Source: Streptoverticillium olivoreticuli subsp. olivoreticuli
GTDB lineage: Bacteria; Actinomycetota; Actinomycetes; Streptomycetales; Streptomycetaceae
Direction of reading: 5' to 3'
DNA length: 64,000 bases
Assembly: GCF_003391135.1 (NCBI RefSeq)
Contig: NZ_CP031455.1
Coordinates: 3,565,001-3,629,000, forward strand
The notes under the pieces are model-generated. The model worked only from the letters and a program-made list of their open reading frames with translations. It was not told the DNA's origin and searched no databases. Every line of letters starts with the position of its first letter. Position 1 is the stretch's first letter. Shown in pieces: positions 16,229 through 24,812 of the stretch. The position numbers and the translations under genes were made by a program.

Positions 16229-17624
16229 GTTCATCGAGTCGATGCCGCTGTCCGAGCTGCGGCCGGCGGACTACAACCCGCGGCGGCTGTCGGAGGAGGC
16301 GTTCGGCAGGCTCCAGCAGTCGTTGGACCTGTTCGGCTGCGTGAAGCCGGTGATCGTCAACCGGGGCGGGACGCTGGTGGCGGGTCACCAGCGGACAAAG
16401 AGTCTCGCGGCGCTCGGTGTGGATCGGGTGCCTGCGATCGTGCTCGACAACCAGGTGGGCATCCACGACGAGATCCGGTTCAACCTCTTGCACAACTCGG
16501 TGGAGACGGACGGGTCGACAGTGCGGGTGCCGACCTGTGCGGAGCACGAGCACGGGTGGTCGTGGCTGGAGCCGGATCAGATCAGTGTGCGGTCGCGGGC
16601 GAACGCCGTGGTGCACTCCGAGATTCGCAGGTTGATCTCGGGCTACGGGACGTGGGGTTCCATCGTCGCCGACCACCGGGGCCGGGTGATCCTCAACCAG
16701 GACTATGCGGTGGTGTGCAAGGATCTTCGGGTTCCGCTGCTGGTGTACCGGGTGTCGGTGCAGGAGGCCGACGAGCTGGCGCAGTGGCTTGATGGCGAGT
16801 ACGGCGTGTACGACTACAGCGGCGTGCAGATCAAGGCGTACAACCAGCACAAGTGCCAAATGCACAGGTTGAGCGGTGACGACGGCACGTCGAACCGGTC
16901 GACGACGTACGAGCGGTACGTGCTGCCTATGGTTCAACGGGGGCAGCGCATTGTGGACTTCGGGGCCGGGGAGGCCGCGTACATTCGTCGGCTGCGGGCG
17001 CAGGGCTTCGACGCGCACTGGTACGAGCCGCATGTGCGGACTGAGGGAACGGCGGGCAGCCTCGACGTGGCGGCGAGCGTCGCGCAGATCCGTGATCTCC
17101 AGCGGGATGTCGGCCAGAGCGGGCTGTACGACGTTGTGGTGCTGGACTCGGTGCTGAACTCGGTGACGTCACCGGAGTTCGAGGAGCACGTGCTGATCGC
17201 CTGCAATTCTCTCCTGGCGGCGGATGGCACGTTCATTACGGGGGCGCGGAGCCTGGGCAGTATCGAGAAGAAGCGGACGGCCAAGAAGCTGGCGTCGAAC
17301 AAGTACAGGTGCGGGCTGGATTTCCTGGACGAGAATAATTTCTCGGCGACGTTCCGGGCCGGGGTGTGGACGATGCAGAAGTTCCATAGCCCGGAGACGC
17401 TGCACGCGTCACTGTCTCGCTTCTTCGGGGAGGTACAGGTCAAGGGCTCGGCGAAGGGCAGCAACATCTACGCGGTGTGCCGGAAGCCGCTGGCCGTGGA
17501 GCCTGACCAGCGACGCCTGGCACTGGAGACGGAATTCAATATGGAGTATCCAGGGAATTACCGCCATAATCGCCACAAGCCGCTAACGAAGACCCTCATG
17601 GATGCCTGCGAATCCCGAGATTGA
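16221..17624 (+). CDS. ParB-domain/methyltransferase fusion, 467 aa
   Basis: Residues 1-100 are a ParB-like domain (LRPADYNPRRLS, CVKPVIVN, VAGHQRTKSL). The middle has a second conserved alpha/beta part. Residues about 235-400 are a class I SAM methyltransferase: QRIVDFGAGEAAYIRRLRAQG is motif I and VVVLDSVLNS is motif IV-like. The arrangement of DNA-targeting ParB fold and methyltransferase is known from actinophages and is placed just before terminase. The likely substrate is DNA, but no target-recognition domain is evident. GTG start with overlap onto the previous gene. Confidence 0.75.
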   Translation: MPEFIESMPLSELRPADYNPRRLSEEAFGRLQQSLDLFGCVKPVIVNRGGTLVAGHQRTKSLAALGVDRVPAIVLDNQVGIHDEIRFNLLHNSVETDGSTVRVPTCAEHEHGWSWLEPDQISVRSRANAVVHSEIRRLISGYGTWGSIVADHRGRVILNQDYAVVCKDLRVPLLVYRVSVQEADELAQWLDGEYGVYDYSGVQIKAYNQHKCQMHRLSGDDGTSNRSTTYERYVLPMVQRGQRIVDFGAGEAAYIRRLRAQGFDAHWYEPHVRTEGTAGSLDVAASVAQIRDLQRDVGQSGLYDVVVLDSVLNSVTSPEFEEHVLIACNSLLAADGTFITGARSLGSIEKKRTAKKLASNKYRCGLDFLDENNFSATFRAGVWTMQKFHSPETLHASLSRFFGEVQVKGSAKGSNIYAVCRKPLAVEPDQRRLALETEFNMEYPGNYRHNRHKPLTKTLMDACESRD

Positions 17625-17628
17625 GAAA

Positions 17629-17683
17629 TTGCCCACCATCGGCAATTCAAATAGAATAGGGGTGACTGTATTGCATTCTATTT
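17629..17683 (+). promoter_or_regulatory. Promoter overlapped by an inverted repeat
   Basis: TTGCCC at 17629-17634, 17-base spacer, TAGAAT at 17652-17657. AAATAGAAT (17649-17657) and ATTCTATTT (17675-17683) form a perfect 9-bp inverted repeat with a 17-base centre. One arm covers the -10 box, so a dimeric repressor could block the promoter. The local base composition is AT-rich compared with the surroundings. It probably drives the 17696 gene. Confidence 0.6.
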
Positions 17684-17695
17684 TATGGGGACGTA

Positions 17696-18193
17696 GTGAT
17701 TGTTCCGGAAATACGCATCAAGCGTGAGGCATTCCATCAATTCGTGTGGCTGAAGTATGTGACGGGGGTGGATCTCGGGCGGCACTGCGCGCGGTCCCTG
17801 CACGGCGGCTACAGCAAGTTCGTGAACCCCAACGAGGAGGTGATGGAGGGGCGGCTGGATGAGTTCGAGCCGCCGATCGTCTGGTACCTGTGTGGCGTCA
17901 CCCGGAGGTGGGCGACCAACGCCCACCTCGCCTTCGAGACGGCGCCGGGTGACCGGCACGAACTCCAAGTCCAGGGCCTGCACGTCACCCTCGCCGACGC
18001 CCGACCGATCCCCTTCGATGCCGAGGCCATCCCCGGCGACGACCCGCATGCCGGCGACCGGGCGTTCACGACGTGCCGGAACTGGCAGTTCGCTCACCAC
18101 CTGGCGAAGGAGCGGGGGCTGACGAGCATCGACAACCCGCCGTCGCGGAACCGGCGATCCAGCTGGGTCCGCGGGCAGATGCGGTTGCTCTGA
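17696..18193 (+). CDS. Hypothetical protein, 165 aa
   Basis: Unrecognised soluble protein (IRIKREAFHQFVWLKYVTGVD at the start, basic RNRRSSWVRGQMRLL at the end). The GTG follows GGGGA. It has its own promoter with an operator-like repeat and a terminator immediately after, so it is a single-gene unit with separate control, as seen for accessory (moron) genes. Confidence 0.65.
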   Translation: MIVPEIRIKREAFHQFVWLKYVTGVDLGRHCARSLHGGYSKFVNPNEEVMEGRLDEFEPPIVWYLCGVTRRWATNAHLAFETAPGDRHELQVQGLHVTLADARPIPFDAEAIPGDDPHAGDRAFTTCRNWQFAHHLAKERGLTSIDNPPSRNRRSSWVRGQMRLL

Positions 18194-18204
18194 GGGACCC
18201 ATGC

Positions 18205-18228
18205 GGCTCAGAGCCCCCGCTCTGAGCC
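18205..18228. terminator. Bidirectional hairpin terminator
   Basis: A perfect 10-bp stem (18205-18214 with 18219-18228) with a CCCC loop, between the convergent genes at 17696 (+) and 18278 (-). Confidence 0.75.
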
Positions 18229-18277
18229 ACGGGCACTCTGTAACAGCGCCGGTGTCGCCCGAGTCGGCCGACGACCG

Positions 18278-18523
18278 CTACTTGTACCAGTACCGCACTC
18301 CGTGGTGGTGGGAGCAGGTCCCACTGAAGCGGGCACTGTAGGAGTAGGTCTTGTCCTTGCACTGGGCGGTGGCTCCACGGGGATGCTGGCTGTTGGCCTT
18401 GCAGACGCCGGTGGTGTGATGGGCACAGGATGCGGCTTGGACAGCGGTAGCCGTGATGGTCGAGGTCAGCAGCAGGCCCGCTGCGATCACGCTGGTGGTG
18501 GCGGTGCGCATCGTGGTGAGCAT
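18278..18523 (-). CDS. Secreted DUF3761 protein, 81 aa
   Basis: A signal peptide occupies residues 1-31 (RTATTSVIAAGLLLTSTITA then AVQAA as cleavage context). The mature 50 residues carry CAHHTTGVCKANSQHPRGAT, QCKDKTYSYS and SGTCSHHHGV, which is the DUF3761 pattern, with four Cys likely forming two disulfides. The function of the family is not known to me. The ATG at 18523 has AGGGAG upstream; the longer ORF is not credible. Such small exported proteins could be phage-borne conversion factors. Confidence 0.8.
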   Translation of the reverse strand: MLTTMRTATTSVIAAGLLLTSTITATAVQAASCAHHTTGVCKANSQHPRGATAQCKDKTYSYSARFSGTCSHHHGVRYWYK

Positions 18524-18961
18524 GAGAGATCTCCCTGCGAACGTGGTTCGAGGGGAGTGAGTTTGGCGTTCTGCTGTTCTTGACCCGGCTGGTTCAGAGT
18601 GTTGGTTACCGGGCTGAGACGTACGAGATCTTGGCGTGACCGGGTGTGCGAATCTCGCTGGGGCGGCGCGTGGCTGCCGCGCGCTGAACGGCGGCACCAA
18701 CTTTGAGGGGACCGATCCCGCCCACTGGGTCCGGTCCCGCTCGGCACGCTCTGCCTCACGTCGGTCCGACGATCTCCGGAGGGCGTGGGCAGGAGCACGG
18801 CAGCACGGGCAAAGCGGGAACACTGCCACTAAATCGGCATGTTGCGCTCCGGAGTTCACGGTACGGCAACCAGCGGCAAGTGGCGGCAAGCTCTGTCGCT
18901 GACGGGATCGGCCCGTGTTACGAGATCATGGGGTGGGGCGCGCGGGGCAGGGAGTCAGTTC

Positions 18962-19513
18962 ATGGGCCGCCCCAGCCGCGCTGTCCGGGCCGCTATCACG
19001 CAGCGCCGTACCGACGCCGTCGATCTGAGGATCGCGGGCGTCGACTGGCTGACGATCGGCCGGAAGCTCGCCGCCGACCCCGCCGTCAACTCCGACGGTG
19101 CCGCCTACGCGCAGGGGTACGGCGTCGACAAGTACGAGCGCGGGCTGGAGCCTCCGGGCGACAAAGACCTGATCAACATGGCTAGCCGGGACCTTCGCGA
19201 GGCCCTGGACGAGCGGGCTGCCGCGCTTGGCGACAGCACCGATCATCTGCGGCAGCTGATGATGGAGCGCCTGGAGAAGCTGTTCTTCCCCATGTACCGG
19301 CAGGCCATCCGGAACGGGGATTACCAGGCCGTGGACCGGGCGGTGCGCATCATCGAGCGGGAGTGCCGCCTGCTGGGTCTGGACCAGCCGACGCGTACGG
19401 AGCTGTCGGGCCCGGATGGCGCCCCGGTTCAGGTGGAGGCCGGGACTTTGGAGGAGCTGGAGCGCCTGATCGGCCTGGCCGGTGGCCAGCCGGCCGAGCG
19501 TGCGGAGGGCTGA
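18962..19513 (+). CDS. Terminase small subunit-like protein, 183 aa
   Basis: N-terminal helix-turn-helix-like region (AITQRRTDAVDLRIAGVDWLTIGRKL), long central helices (HLRQLMMERLEKLFFPMYRQA) and a short acidic tail. Position directly before, and overlapping by 32 bases, the large terminase makes it the DNA-recognition subunit of the packaging motor. The ATG at 18962 has GGGAG 8 bases upstream; earlier in-frame starts give Arg-rich non-coding-like sequence. Confidence 0.75.
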   Translation: MGRPSRAVRAAITQRRTDAVDLRIAGVDWLTIGRKLAADPAVNSDGAAYAQGYGVDKYERGLEPPGDKDLINMASRDLREALDERAAALGDSTDHLRQLMMERLEKLFFPMYRQAIRNGDYQAVDRAVRIIERECRLLGLDQPTRTELSGPDGAPVQVEAGTLEELERLIGLAGGQPAERAEG

Positions 19514-21038
19514 CGAGACGGCGGTCCTCCAGGTCTATCGGACGCTCCCCGCCGGGCGTCGCCGTGAGATCGCCGCCGTCTCGTCCCCGCAGCTGCGTAC
19601 CCGTCTCGTCGCCATTGAGCGCGAGATGGCGCTGGACCGTTCCCCGGGGTCGATGGCATCGGTCCTCACGGAGGGGCGCGAGATGCAGGCCTTGCATCTC
19701 GCGCAGATCGACGCCGCGTTCGAAGCGGTTGCGGCGGGGCGGCCGACGCGGCTGCTGCTGACGATGCCGCCCCGGCACGGCAAGTCGCGGCGGGCTGCCC
19801 GGTGGGCGCCGTTGTGGTACCTGCGGCGCCGCCCGGACCACCGGGTGATGATCGCCAGCTATTCTTCCGACCTTGCTGACGATCACGGCCGGTGGATCCG
19901 CGATGCGATTCTCGCGTACGGGCCGCAGATCGGTGTCGCCCTGCGGCCCGGGTCCAGCGCAGCGACCAGGTTCGATCTCGACGGCTCCGAGGGCGGCTTC
20001 GTCGCCGCAGGTGTTGGCGGTGGCCTGACGGGTAAGGGCGCGCACCTGGCGGTCGTTGACGACCCGATCAAGGATGCCGCCGAGGCCGCGTCGCCCACGA
20101 TGCGCCGTCGGCTGTGGGAGTGGTGGCAGGCGGTTCTGCTGACCCGTATCGAGCCGGGCGGGTCGGTGATCGTCATCCAGACCCGGTGGGACGAGGACGA
20201 TCTCGCGGGCCGCATCCTCGCGGAGGAGGCCGAGCGGTGGACGCACATCGACCTGCCCGCCCTCGCCCTCAGTGAGAACGACGCCCTCGGCCGTCCGGTC
20301 GGGACGGCGCTGTGGCCGGAGCGGTACGACGAAGACGCGCTGGAGGAGATCCGGCGCAGCGTCGGCGAACGGGTGTGGTGGTCGCTGTACATGCAGCAGC
20401 CGCGCCCGATGGAAGGCGGCGTGTGGCAGTGGGACTGGATCACCGGCCATCGCATCAGCGCCGCGCAGTTGCGCGGCATCGATCTGGCGCGGATCGTCGT
20501 CGCGGTCGACCCGGCTGGCGGGGAGTCCGCGGTGGGTGACGAGTGCGGCATCGTCGCTGCGGCTCGCGACCGTGACGGTCACCTGTACGTCCTCGATGAC
20601 CGGTCGGGGAACCTCGGCGCGGAGACGTGGGGTGCAGAAACGTGCCGGTTGGCGATCGAGCTGCGCGCGGACGCCATCGTCATCGAGTCGAACTTCGGCG
20701 GCGACATGTCGCGGCAGATCGTTCAGCAGGCGTGGCAGGCCCTTCAGCGGGAGGGCCGTACGGAGGGCATGCTGATGCCCGCGATCCTGTCGGTCACCGC
20801 GAAGCAGGGCAAACGCCTCCGAGCGGAGCCGATTGCTCAGCTGTACGAGCAGGGGCGCGTGCACCACGTCGGGCAGTGGCCGACCCTCGAACAGCAGATG
20901 GTCCGATGGGTCGCCGGCATGGACAGCCCGGACCGTATGGACGCCGCCGTGCACGCACTGACCCAGCTCGCGGACCCGATGCACAACGCGGTCGGGACCA
21001 CGTCGTATCGCGATGGCAGGTTGTCCGGGCGGCGGTGA
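19482..21038 (+). CDS. terL: Terminase large subunit, 518 aa
   Basis: Packaging ATPase-nuclease. ATPase: P-loop MPPRHGKS at 95-102, Walker B LAVVDDP at 189-195. Nuclease (RNase H-like): D343 in VVAVDPAGG, E402 in IVIESNFGGD and an Asp in the late DRMDAAVHAL motif. All catalytic positions are present and the length is normal, so it is probably functional. It cuts concatemeric DNA and pumps it into the prohead with the small subunit and portal. Unusually the portal gene is 21.7 kb downstream instead of adjacent. GTG start inside the small-subunit gene. Confidence 0.9.
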   Translation: MASRPSVRRADETAVLQVYRTLPAGRRREIAAVSSPQLRTRLVAIEREMALDRSPGSMASVLTEGREMQALHLAQIDAAFEAVAAGRPTRLLLTMPPRHGKSRRAARWAPLWYLRRRPDHRVMIASYSSDLADDHGRWIRDAILAYGPQIGVALRPGSSAATRFDLDGSEGGFVAAGVGGGLTGKGAHLAVVDDPIKDAAEAASPTMRRRLWEWWQAVLLTRIEPGGSVIVIQTRWDEDDLAGRILAEEAERWTHIDLPALALSENDALGRPVGTALWPERYDEDALEEIRRSVGERVWWSLYMQQPRPMEGGVWQWDWITGHRISAAQLRGIDLARIVVAVDPAGGESAVGDECGIVAAARDRDGHLYVLDDRSGNLGAETWGAETCRLAIELRADAIVIESNFGGDMSRQIVQQAWQALQREGRTEGMLMPAILSVTAKQGKRLRAEPIAQLYEQGRVHHVGQWPTLEQQMVRWVAGMDSPDRMDAAVHALTQLADPMHNAVGTTSYRDGRLSGRR

Positions 21039-21133
21039 GCGATCCCGACAGGCGGTCGCCCTCCCCTGGGCTGGGGTTGCGCCCCAGTGTAGGGACTCAT
21101 CCCCGGCCGGCATGACGATCTGCGGTTTCAATG

Positions 21134-21180
21134 CAGTTCAGCAGGCGCATGAGGTCCCCTGCTGGGCCAGTTCAGCAGGC
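21134..21180 (+). repeat. Direct repeat pair CAGTTCAGCAGGC
   Basis: A 13-base sequence occurs at 21134-21146 and 21168-21180, separated by 21 bases, 27 bases before the ATG of the immunity gene. It could be an operator or an old recombination scar between terminase and cargo. Confidence 0.5.
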
Positions 21181-21206
21181 AGGGGTCCGCATACGTGTGT
21201 GGAACG

Positions 21207-21698
21207 ATGTCGCCTGTGAATCAGGGACACGCGCAAGAGCCGTTCGACCCGACGCCGACGCTAGAGGTGATCGGTCCGGCGCTGGTGGGGGCGGTTCCCG
21301 CGGGCTGGTACCAGATCCGGTGTGAGTTTCGCGGGACGGTGCAGATCGACGGGGCCCAGCTGGCGTCGGTCTCCGAGGACGGATCATCCGTCCGCCACCG
21401 CATACCAGGGGCGGTCATGACGGAGTTCGACACATTGCGTTCCGCGATGTACCGGCCGGGCACGGGCACGTGGTTCACCGCCCGTTACGTCATCGAACGC
21501 TCGGGGGAATACACGATTGAGTTCGATTACGATAACGAACCTGCATTCGTCCCGCAGTTGACTCCAGGCGCCTACCTCCTTGATTCCGAGTACTACCCCC
21601 GTGATGCCGAGCACACCCCGGAGTGGTTGCTGGGCATGCTCAGGGAGGCACGCGGCATGAGCCCGTCAGTGCCCCGGTCGACCGAGCAGAAGCTGTAG
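21207..21698 (+). CDS. YezG/DUF600-type immunity protein, 163 aa
   Basis: The order PAGWYQIRCEFRG, then FDTLRSAMYRPGTGTWFTARYVI, SGEYTIEFDYDNEP and YYPRDAEHTPEWL matches the YezG-like (DUF600) antitoxin fold known to neutralise polymorphic nuclease toxins in Gram-positive bacteria. No toxin gene is present near it, so it is an orphan immunity gene. The ATG at 21207 is chosen with GGAACG upstream; a GTG at 21195 is possible. It is the first gene after terminase. Confidence 0.7.
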   Translation: MSPVNQGHAQEPFDPTPTLEVIGPALVGAVPAGWYQIRCEFRGTVQIDGAQLASVSEDGSSVRHRIPGAVMTEFDTLRSAMYRPGTGTWFTARYVIERSGEYTIEFDYDNEPAFVPQLTPGAYLLDSEYYPRDAEHTPEWLLGMLREARGMSPSVPRSTEQKL

Positions 21699-21847
21699 CA
21701 GCGCCGCCGCGCACGCCGCCTTGCTGATGTGCTGCTGAGATACGGGCCCGATTGCTGAACCAAAGCAGCCCCCTACACCCAGGGGACCGTCGCCCATCTG
21801 GCCCTTGCCGGTGGCTGCCCCACACGCGCATCGGTACAGAGGTAGTC

Positions 21848-22111
21848 ATGACCGACCTTCCACCGGTTTTGACCGTGACCGCTGTGAGCACCATCGAGGT
21901 GACCAATGTTGAGGACGAGGACCACCCGGACAACTGGATGGCCGTCGAGACGACCGAGCAGGGGCGGCTGCTGCTGAACTTGCCGGGGCCGATCTATCTG
22001 GCGCTTCGCCACGCAATGGCCCACCCCATGAACGCGTCCGAGCCGGGCCACCTGGCCCTGGCCGAGGATGAGATCGAGCGATACCGACAGCACATTGCAG
22101 GGCTCGCCTAG
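21848..22111 (+). CDS. Hypothetical protein, 87 aa
   Basis: Small acidic protein: beta-rich first half (VLTVTAVSTIEVTNVEDED), helical second half (IYLALRHAMAHPM ... LAEDEIERYRQHI). Unrecognised family, no membrane segment. AGAGGTAG serves as ribosome-binding site. It stands alone between the immunity gene and a minus-strand gene. Confidence 0.6.
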   Translation: MTDLPPVLTVTAVSTIEVTNVEDEDHPDNWMAVETTEQGRLLLNLPGPIYLALRHAMAHPMNASEPGHLALAEDEIERYRQHIAGLA

Positions 22112-22155
22112 ACTCAGAGGTTGCCGCGTGAGCGGTGAGAGGTGCGGGGGTTCTT

Positions 22156-22416
22156 CTACTCGGACTCGCGGGCCCGGACCTTGGCCGCGTACTCGTCGGC
22201 CTTCCGTATCAGGGCCGCAACGTCCAGGTCGGCGTACACCGCTTTGCGGAGGCGGTGGGCGCTGACCCCGGCCCGGCGGGCCATCGGGCCGAGCAGCTGC
22301 TGATGGCGGACCACCAGGTCGACGGCGAGCTTGATCGCGGCCGTCTCCCGACCGGCCTTGCGCAGCGAGTCCAGGCGTCGCAGCGCCTTCTCCAGGGGGC
22401 TCCAGTAGGTGGGCAT
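22156..22416 (-). CDS. Helical hypothetical protein, 86 aa
   Basis: All-helical (SPLEKALRRLDSLRKAGR ... AAIKLAVDLVVRHQQLLGPMARRAGVSAHRLRKAVY): the C-terminal half looks like a helix-turn-helix, so a small DNA-binding protein is likely. The ATG at 22416 has GGGGG upstream; a TTG at 22479 would extend it by 21 residues but would overlap the conserved operator-like half-site. Divergent from the 22530 gene. Confidence 0.6.
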   Translation of the reverse strand: MPTYWSPLEKALRRLDSLRKAGRETAAIKLAVDLVVRHQQLLGPMARRAGVSAHRLRKAVYADLDVAALIRKADEYAAKVRARESE

Positions 22417-22464
22417 GCCCCCAGGGAAGTGCACGAGCGGGGCGCGCGGCAGAGGCTGGCGAAA

Positions 22465-22482
22465 GTTTCCTGTTTCCAATTC
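22465..22482. promoter_or_regulatory. Operator-like half-site GTTTCCTGTTTCCAATTC
   Basis: This 18-base sequence is identical to the left arm of the palindrome at 52423-52458, 30 kb away. It lies between the divergent genes at 22416 (-) and 22530 (+), where a regulator-binding site is expected. Confidence 0.55.
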
Positions 22483-22529
22483 GACCGGAAGGTCAGCCGC
22501 CCCGTGCCGCCCATTCCTACGCTGGCCTC

Positions 22530-22775
22530 ATGACCAACCTCAGCGACACGGACGTCCGCGAAACCCTGCGGCCGCACCTCGACGGTGGACACATCAGCCG
22601 GCTGTACGCCACCGGCGAGATCACCGGGGACACGATCCCGGCACTCGGCATGTTGTCGACCCAGCTCGACGAGCTGGGTCAGCACGAGGAGGCGGAGCGC
22701 ATCGCCGATGTCATGATCTACGCGGACGCGGTCGGCGAGCGCCCCTCTGTGAGGGGCTGGGTTGGCAAGCTGTAG
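22530..22775 (+). CDS. Hypothetical protein, 81 aa
   Basis: Small acidic helical protein (LGMLSTQLDELGQHEEAERIADVMIYADAV). Unrecognised. Divergently transcribed from 22156-22416; the shared intergenic region has the 18-base half-site, suggesting joint control. Confidence 0.6.
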   Translation: MTNLSDTDVRETLRPHLDGGHISRLYATGEITGDTIPALGMLSTQLDELGQHEEAERIADVMIYADAVGERPSVRGWVGKL

Positions 22776-22861
22776 TCACCGGTTGGCCCCGGCCGGTCGC
22801 TGTACGCCTTGACATCGAGATTGGGATGTTGCCTGTTCGCCCGGACCGCCAGGGCCCGTGG

Positions 22862-23221
22862 TCAGTGCCGGGAGTCGTCGGGTGTTGTGGGGCTGGGGGT
22901 GCGGCGGTACAGGCCGGTCGGGTAGATATCGATGCCGAGGACAGCTTCGAGCTTGGCGAGCGTGCCGAGGTCGGGGAGTACGTCTCCGCGGAGGATCCGG
23001 CTGACGGTGGCCTGGGCGACGGCGCACAGCCGGGCCAGGGTGCGCTGGGAGATCCGCTGCTGGTCCATGGCGGCCTTGAGGCGCCGCGCGACTTCCTGGC
23101 CGTAGTGGGCGCTGAGCGGTGCGTCGACTTGGAGGCGGGCGTTCGGCCACTCCCCTGCGGCGACATAGCGACAGGGGACCTGGTCGTCGCGCAATTCCGG
23201 CCCTTCCCACCACTCCTGCAT
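22862..23221 (-). CDS. XRE-type transcriptional regulator, 119 aa
   Basis: The segment VARRLKAAMDQQRISQRTLARL to ATVSRILRGDVLPDLGTLAKLEAVLG is a five-helix XRE/Cro-like DNA-binding domain (residues 45-100). A 40-residue N-terminal extension and short Pro-rich tail flank it. The ATG has AAGGGGACAAGG upstream. A possible candidate to bind the half-site 380 bases away, but no direct evidence. It lies next to the IS110-type element. Confidence 0.75.
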   Translation of the reverse strand: MQEWWEGPELRDDQVPCRYVAAGEWPNARLQVDAPLSAHYGQEVARRLKAAMDQQRISQRTLARLCAVAQATVSRILRGDVLPDLGTLAKLEAVLGIDIYPTGLYRRTPSPTTPDDSRH

Positions 23222-23413
23222 GTCCTTGTCCCCTTAATCATCCCGTCCGCGCATCACCCGGTACGCACCGGACCCGTGGTGATCCATATATGGTTCACCC
23301 TAGAGGCTGATGATCATCACGTCGCTGCCGGTTTCGGACGGCCGTCGTTGCCTGTGCCGGCCTCGGGGGTGGCCGTCGTCGGGGCGGCGCGTCGACCACG
23401 TGGGGAGTGGCGG

Positions 23414-24661
23414 GTGGCCAGGTACTTCTGCGGCATCGACTGGTCGGAGGGTCTCAACGACGTCGCCGTCGTGGACCGGGCGGGCGAGGTCGTCGCCGCC
23501 GCGCGGGTCGAGGAGAGCCCTGCGGGGGTCAAGGAGCTTCTTCAGCTCCTGCGCGGGCTCAATCGAAGCCACCGGCACAGCCGCAAGCAGGTTCCGATAG
23601 CGATCGAGACGAACCGCGGGCTCCTCGTCGGTGCGCTGCGGGCGTCCGGTCAGGAGGTCGTGGCCATCACCCCGTCGGTCGTCGCCCGCTATCGCGGCCG
23701 CTTGAACCCGACGAGGAAGAAGTCGGACCGGACCGACGCCGCGCTGCTCGCGAACATCCTGCGGACGGACGGTGCGCTGCACCGCGGGCTGTTCACGAAC
23801 TCCGACGGGGCGGCGGCGGTCACGGTCCTGGCCCGGGCGCAGCTGCGGGCCGTGCGCACTCGGGACTATCACCGCAATCAGCTGCGGAGCCATCTGCGCG
23901 AGTACTTCCCCGCCGCGCTGGAGGCGTGGTCGGGGCTGCCGCACGGGCTGGTGCGTGCCGAGGCGCGTGCGGTGCTCGCGCTCGGGCCCACGCCTGCCCA
24001 GGCGGCGGCGCTGAGCAAGTGGAAGATCGCCGATGCTCTCGAAGCCGCGGGCCGTTTCCGGCTGGTCGACGACCACGCCGAGCGGCTGCGCGCCGTGTTC
24101 CGGGAGAACCGGCTCCGCCAGCCGACCCAAGTTGAGGAGGCGATGGGCCTCCAGACGCTGGCGGCACTTGCTCTCCTCGATCAGGCGTGCCGGTCCGTCG
24201 ACGACCTCACCGAGCAGACCACGACGGCCTTCCTCGCCCACCCCCATGCCGAGATCTACCGGAGCTTCCCCGGGTGCGGGCCGGTGATCGGCGCGCGGCT
24301 CCTGGGCGAGATCGGCGACGACCCGGACCGCTTCGCCACGGCCAAAGGACTCCGGGCGTATGCGGGTGCCGCCCCGCTGACGTGGGCCAGCGGCTCCAGC
24401 AGTTCCGTCACGTACAGGCGGATCGCCAATCAGAACCTCAAGGCCGTCGGCTACGTCTGGGCGTTCACCACGCTGAGGCGCTCCCCGGGCTGCCGGGCCC
24501 ACTACGACCGGCGCCGGGATGCCGGTGACGCGTACCGTGCCGCGCTGCGGAACCTCTTCGGCCGCCTGCTGTCCGCCCTGCACTACTGCCTGCGGACCGG
24601 CGAGCACTACCAGGAGGAGAAGGCGTTCCCCCTCGCACGCGGCAAAGAGGCGGACGGGTAG
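23414..24661 (+). mobile_element. IS110-family transposase, 415 aa
   Basis: N-terminal DEDD RuvC-like domain: YFCGIDWSEGLNDVAVVD (catalytic Asp), IAIETNRGLLVG and RKKSDRTDAALLA (further acidic sites). A central coiled part follows. The C-terminal Tnp_20 domain shows YRSFPGCGPVIGARLLGEIG, then RAYAGAAPLTWASGSSSS with the catalytic Ser, and YRRIANQNLKAVGYVWA. Full length, so likely active. The GTG at 23414 starts exactly at the conserved domain. IS110 elements lack terminal inverted repeats, so the ends cannot be fixed; the 192 bases upstream (23222-23413) are the place for its non-coding RNA. Confidence 0.85.
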
Positions 24662-24812
24662 ATGGACGGCCGGGAACACACCTAGGAATTCACCTCGGGC
24701 CAGCTCAGAGCCCTTATGCGGGAACGGTGCCCGGCCGTCTTTCTGTCCGTCCGCCCTCGGTTCGGCTCACCGTGCCGGGCGCTTCGCCACATCTGGAAAG
24801 GAACGAAAGCTG

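Noticed and set aside
19350..21131. A 593-codon minus-strand ORF opposite the large terminase
   Set aside because: It is Arg/Pro/His-rich and mirrors third-position GC of the terminase gene; all terminase catalytic motifs are on the plus strand.
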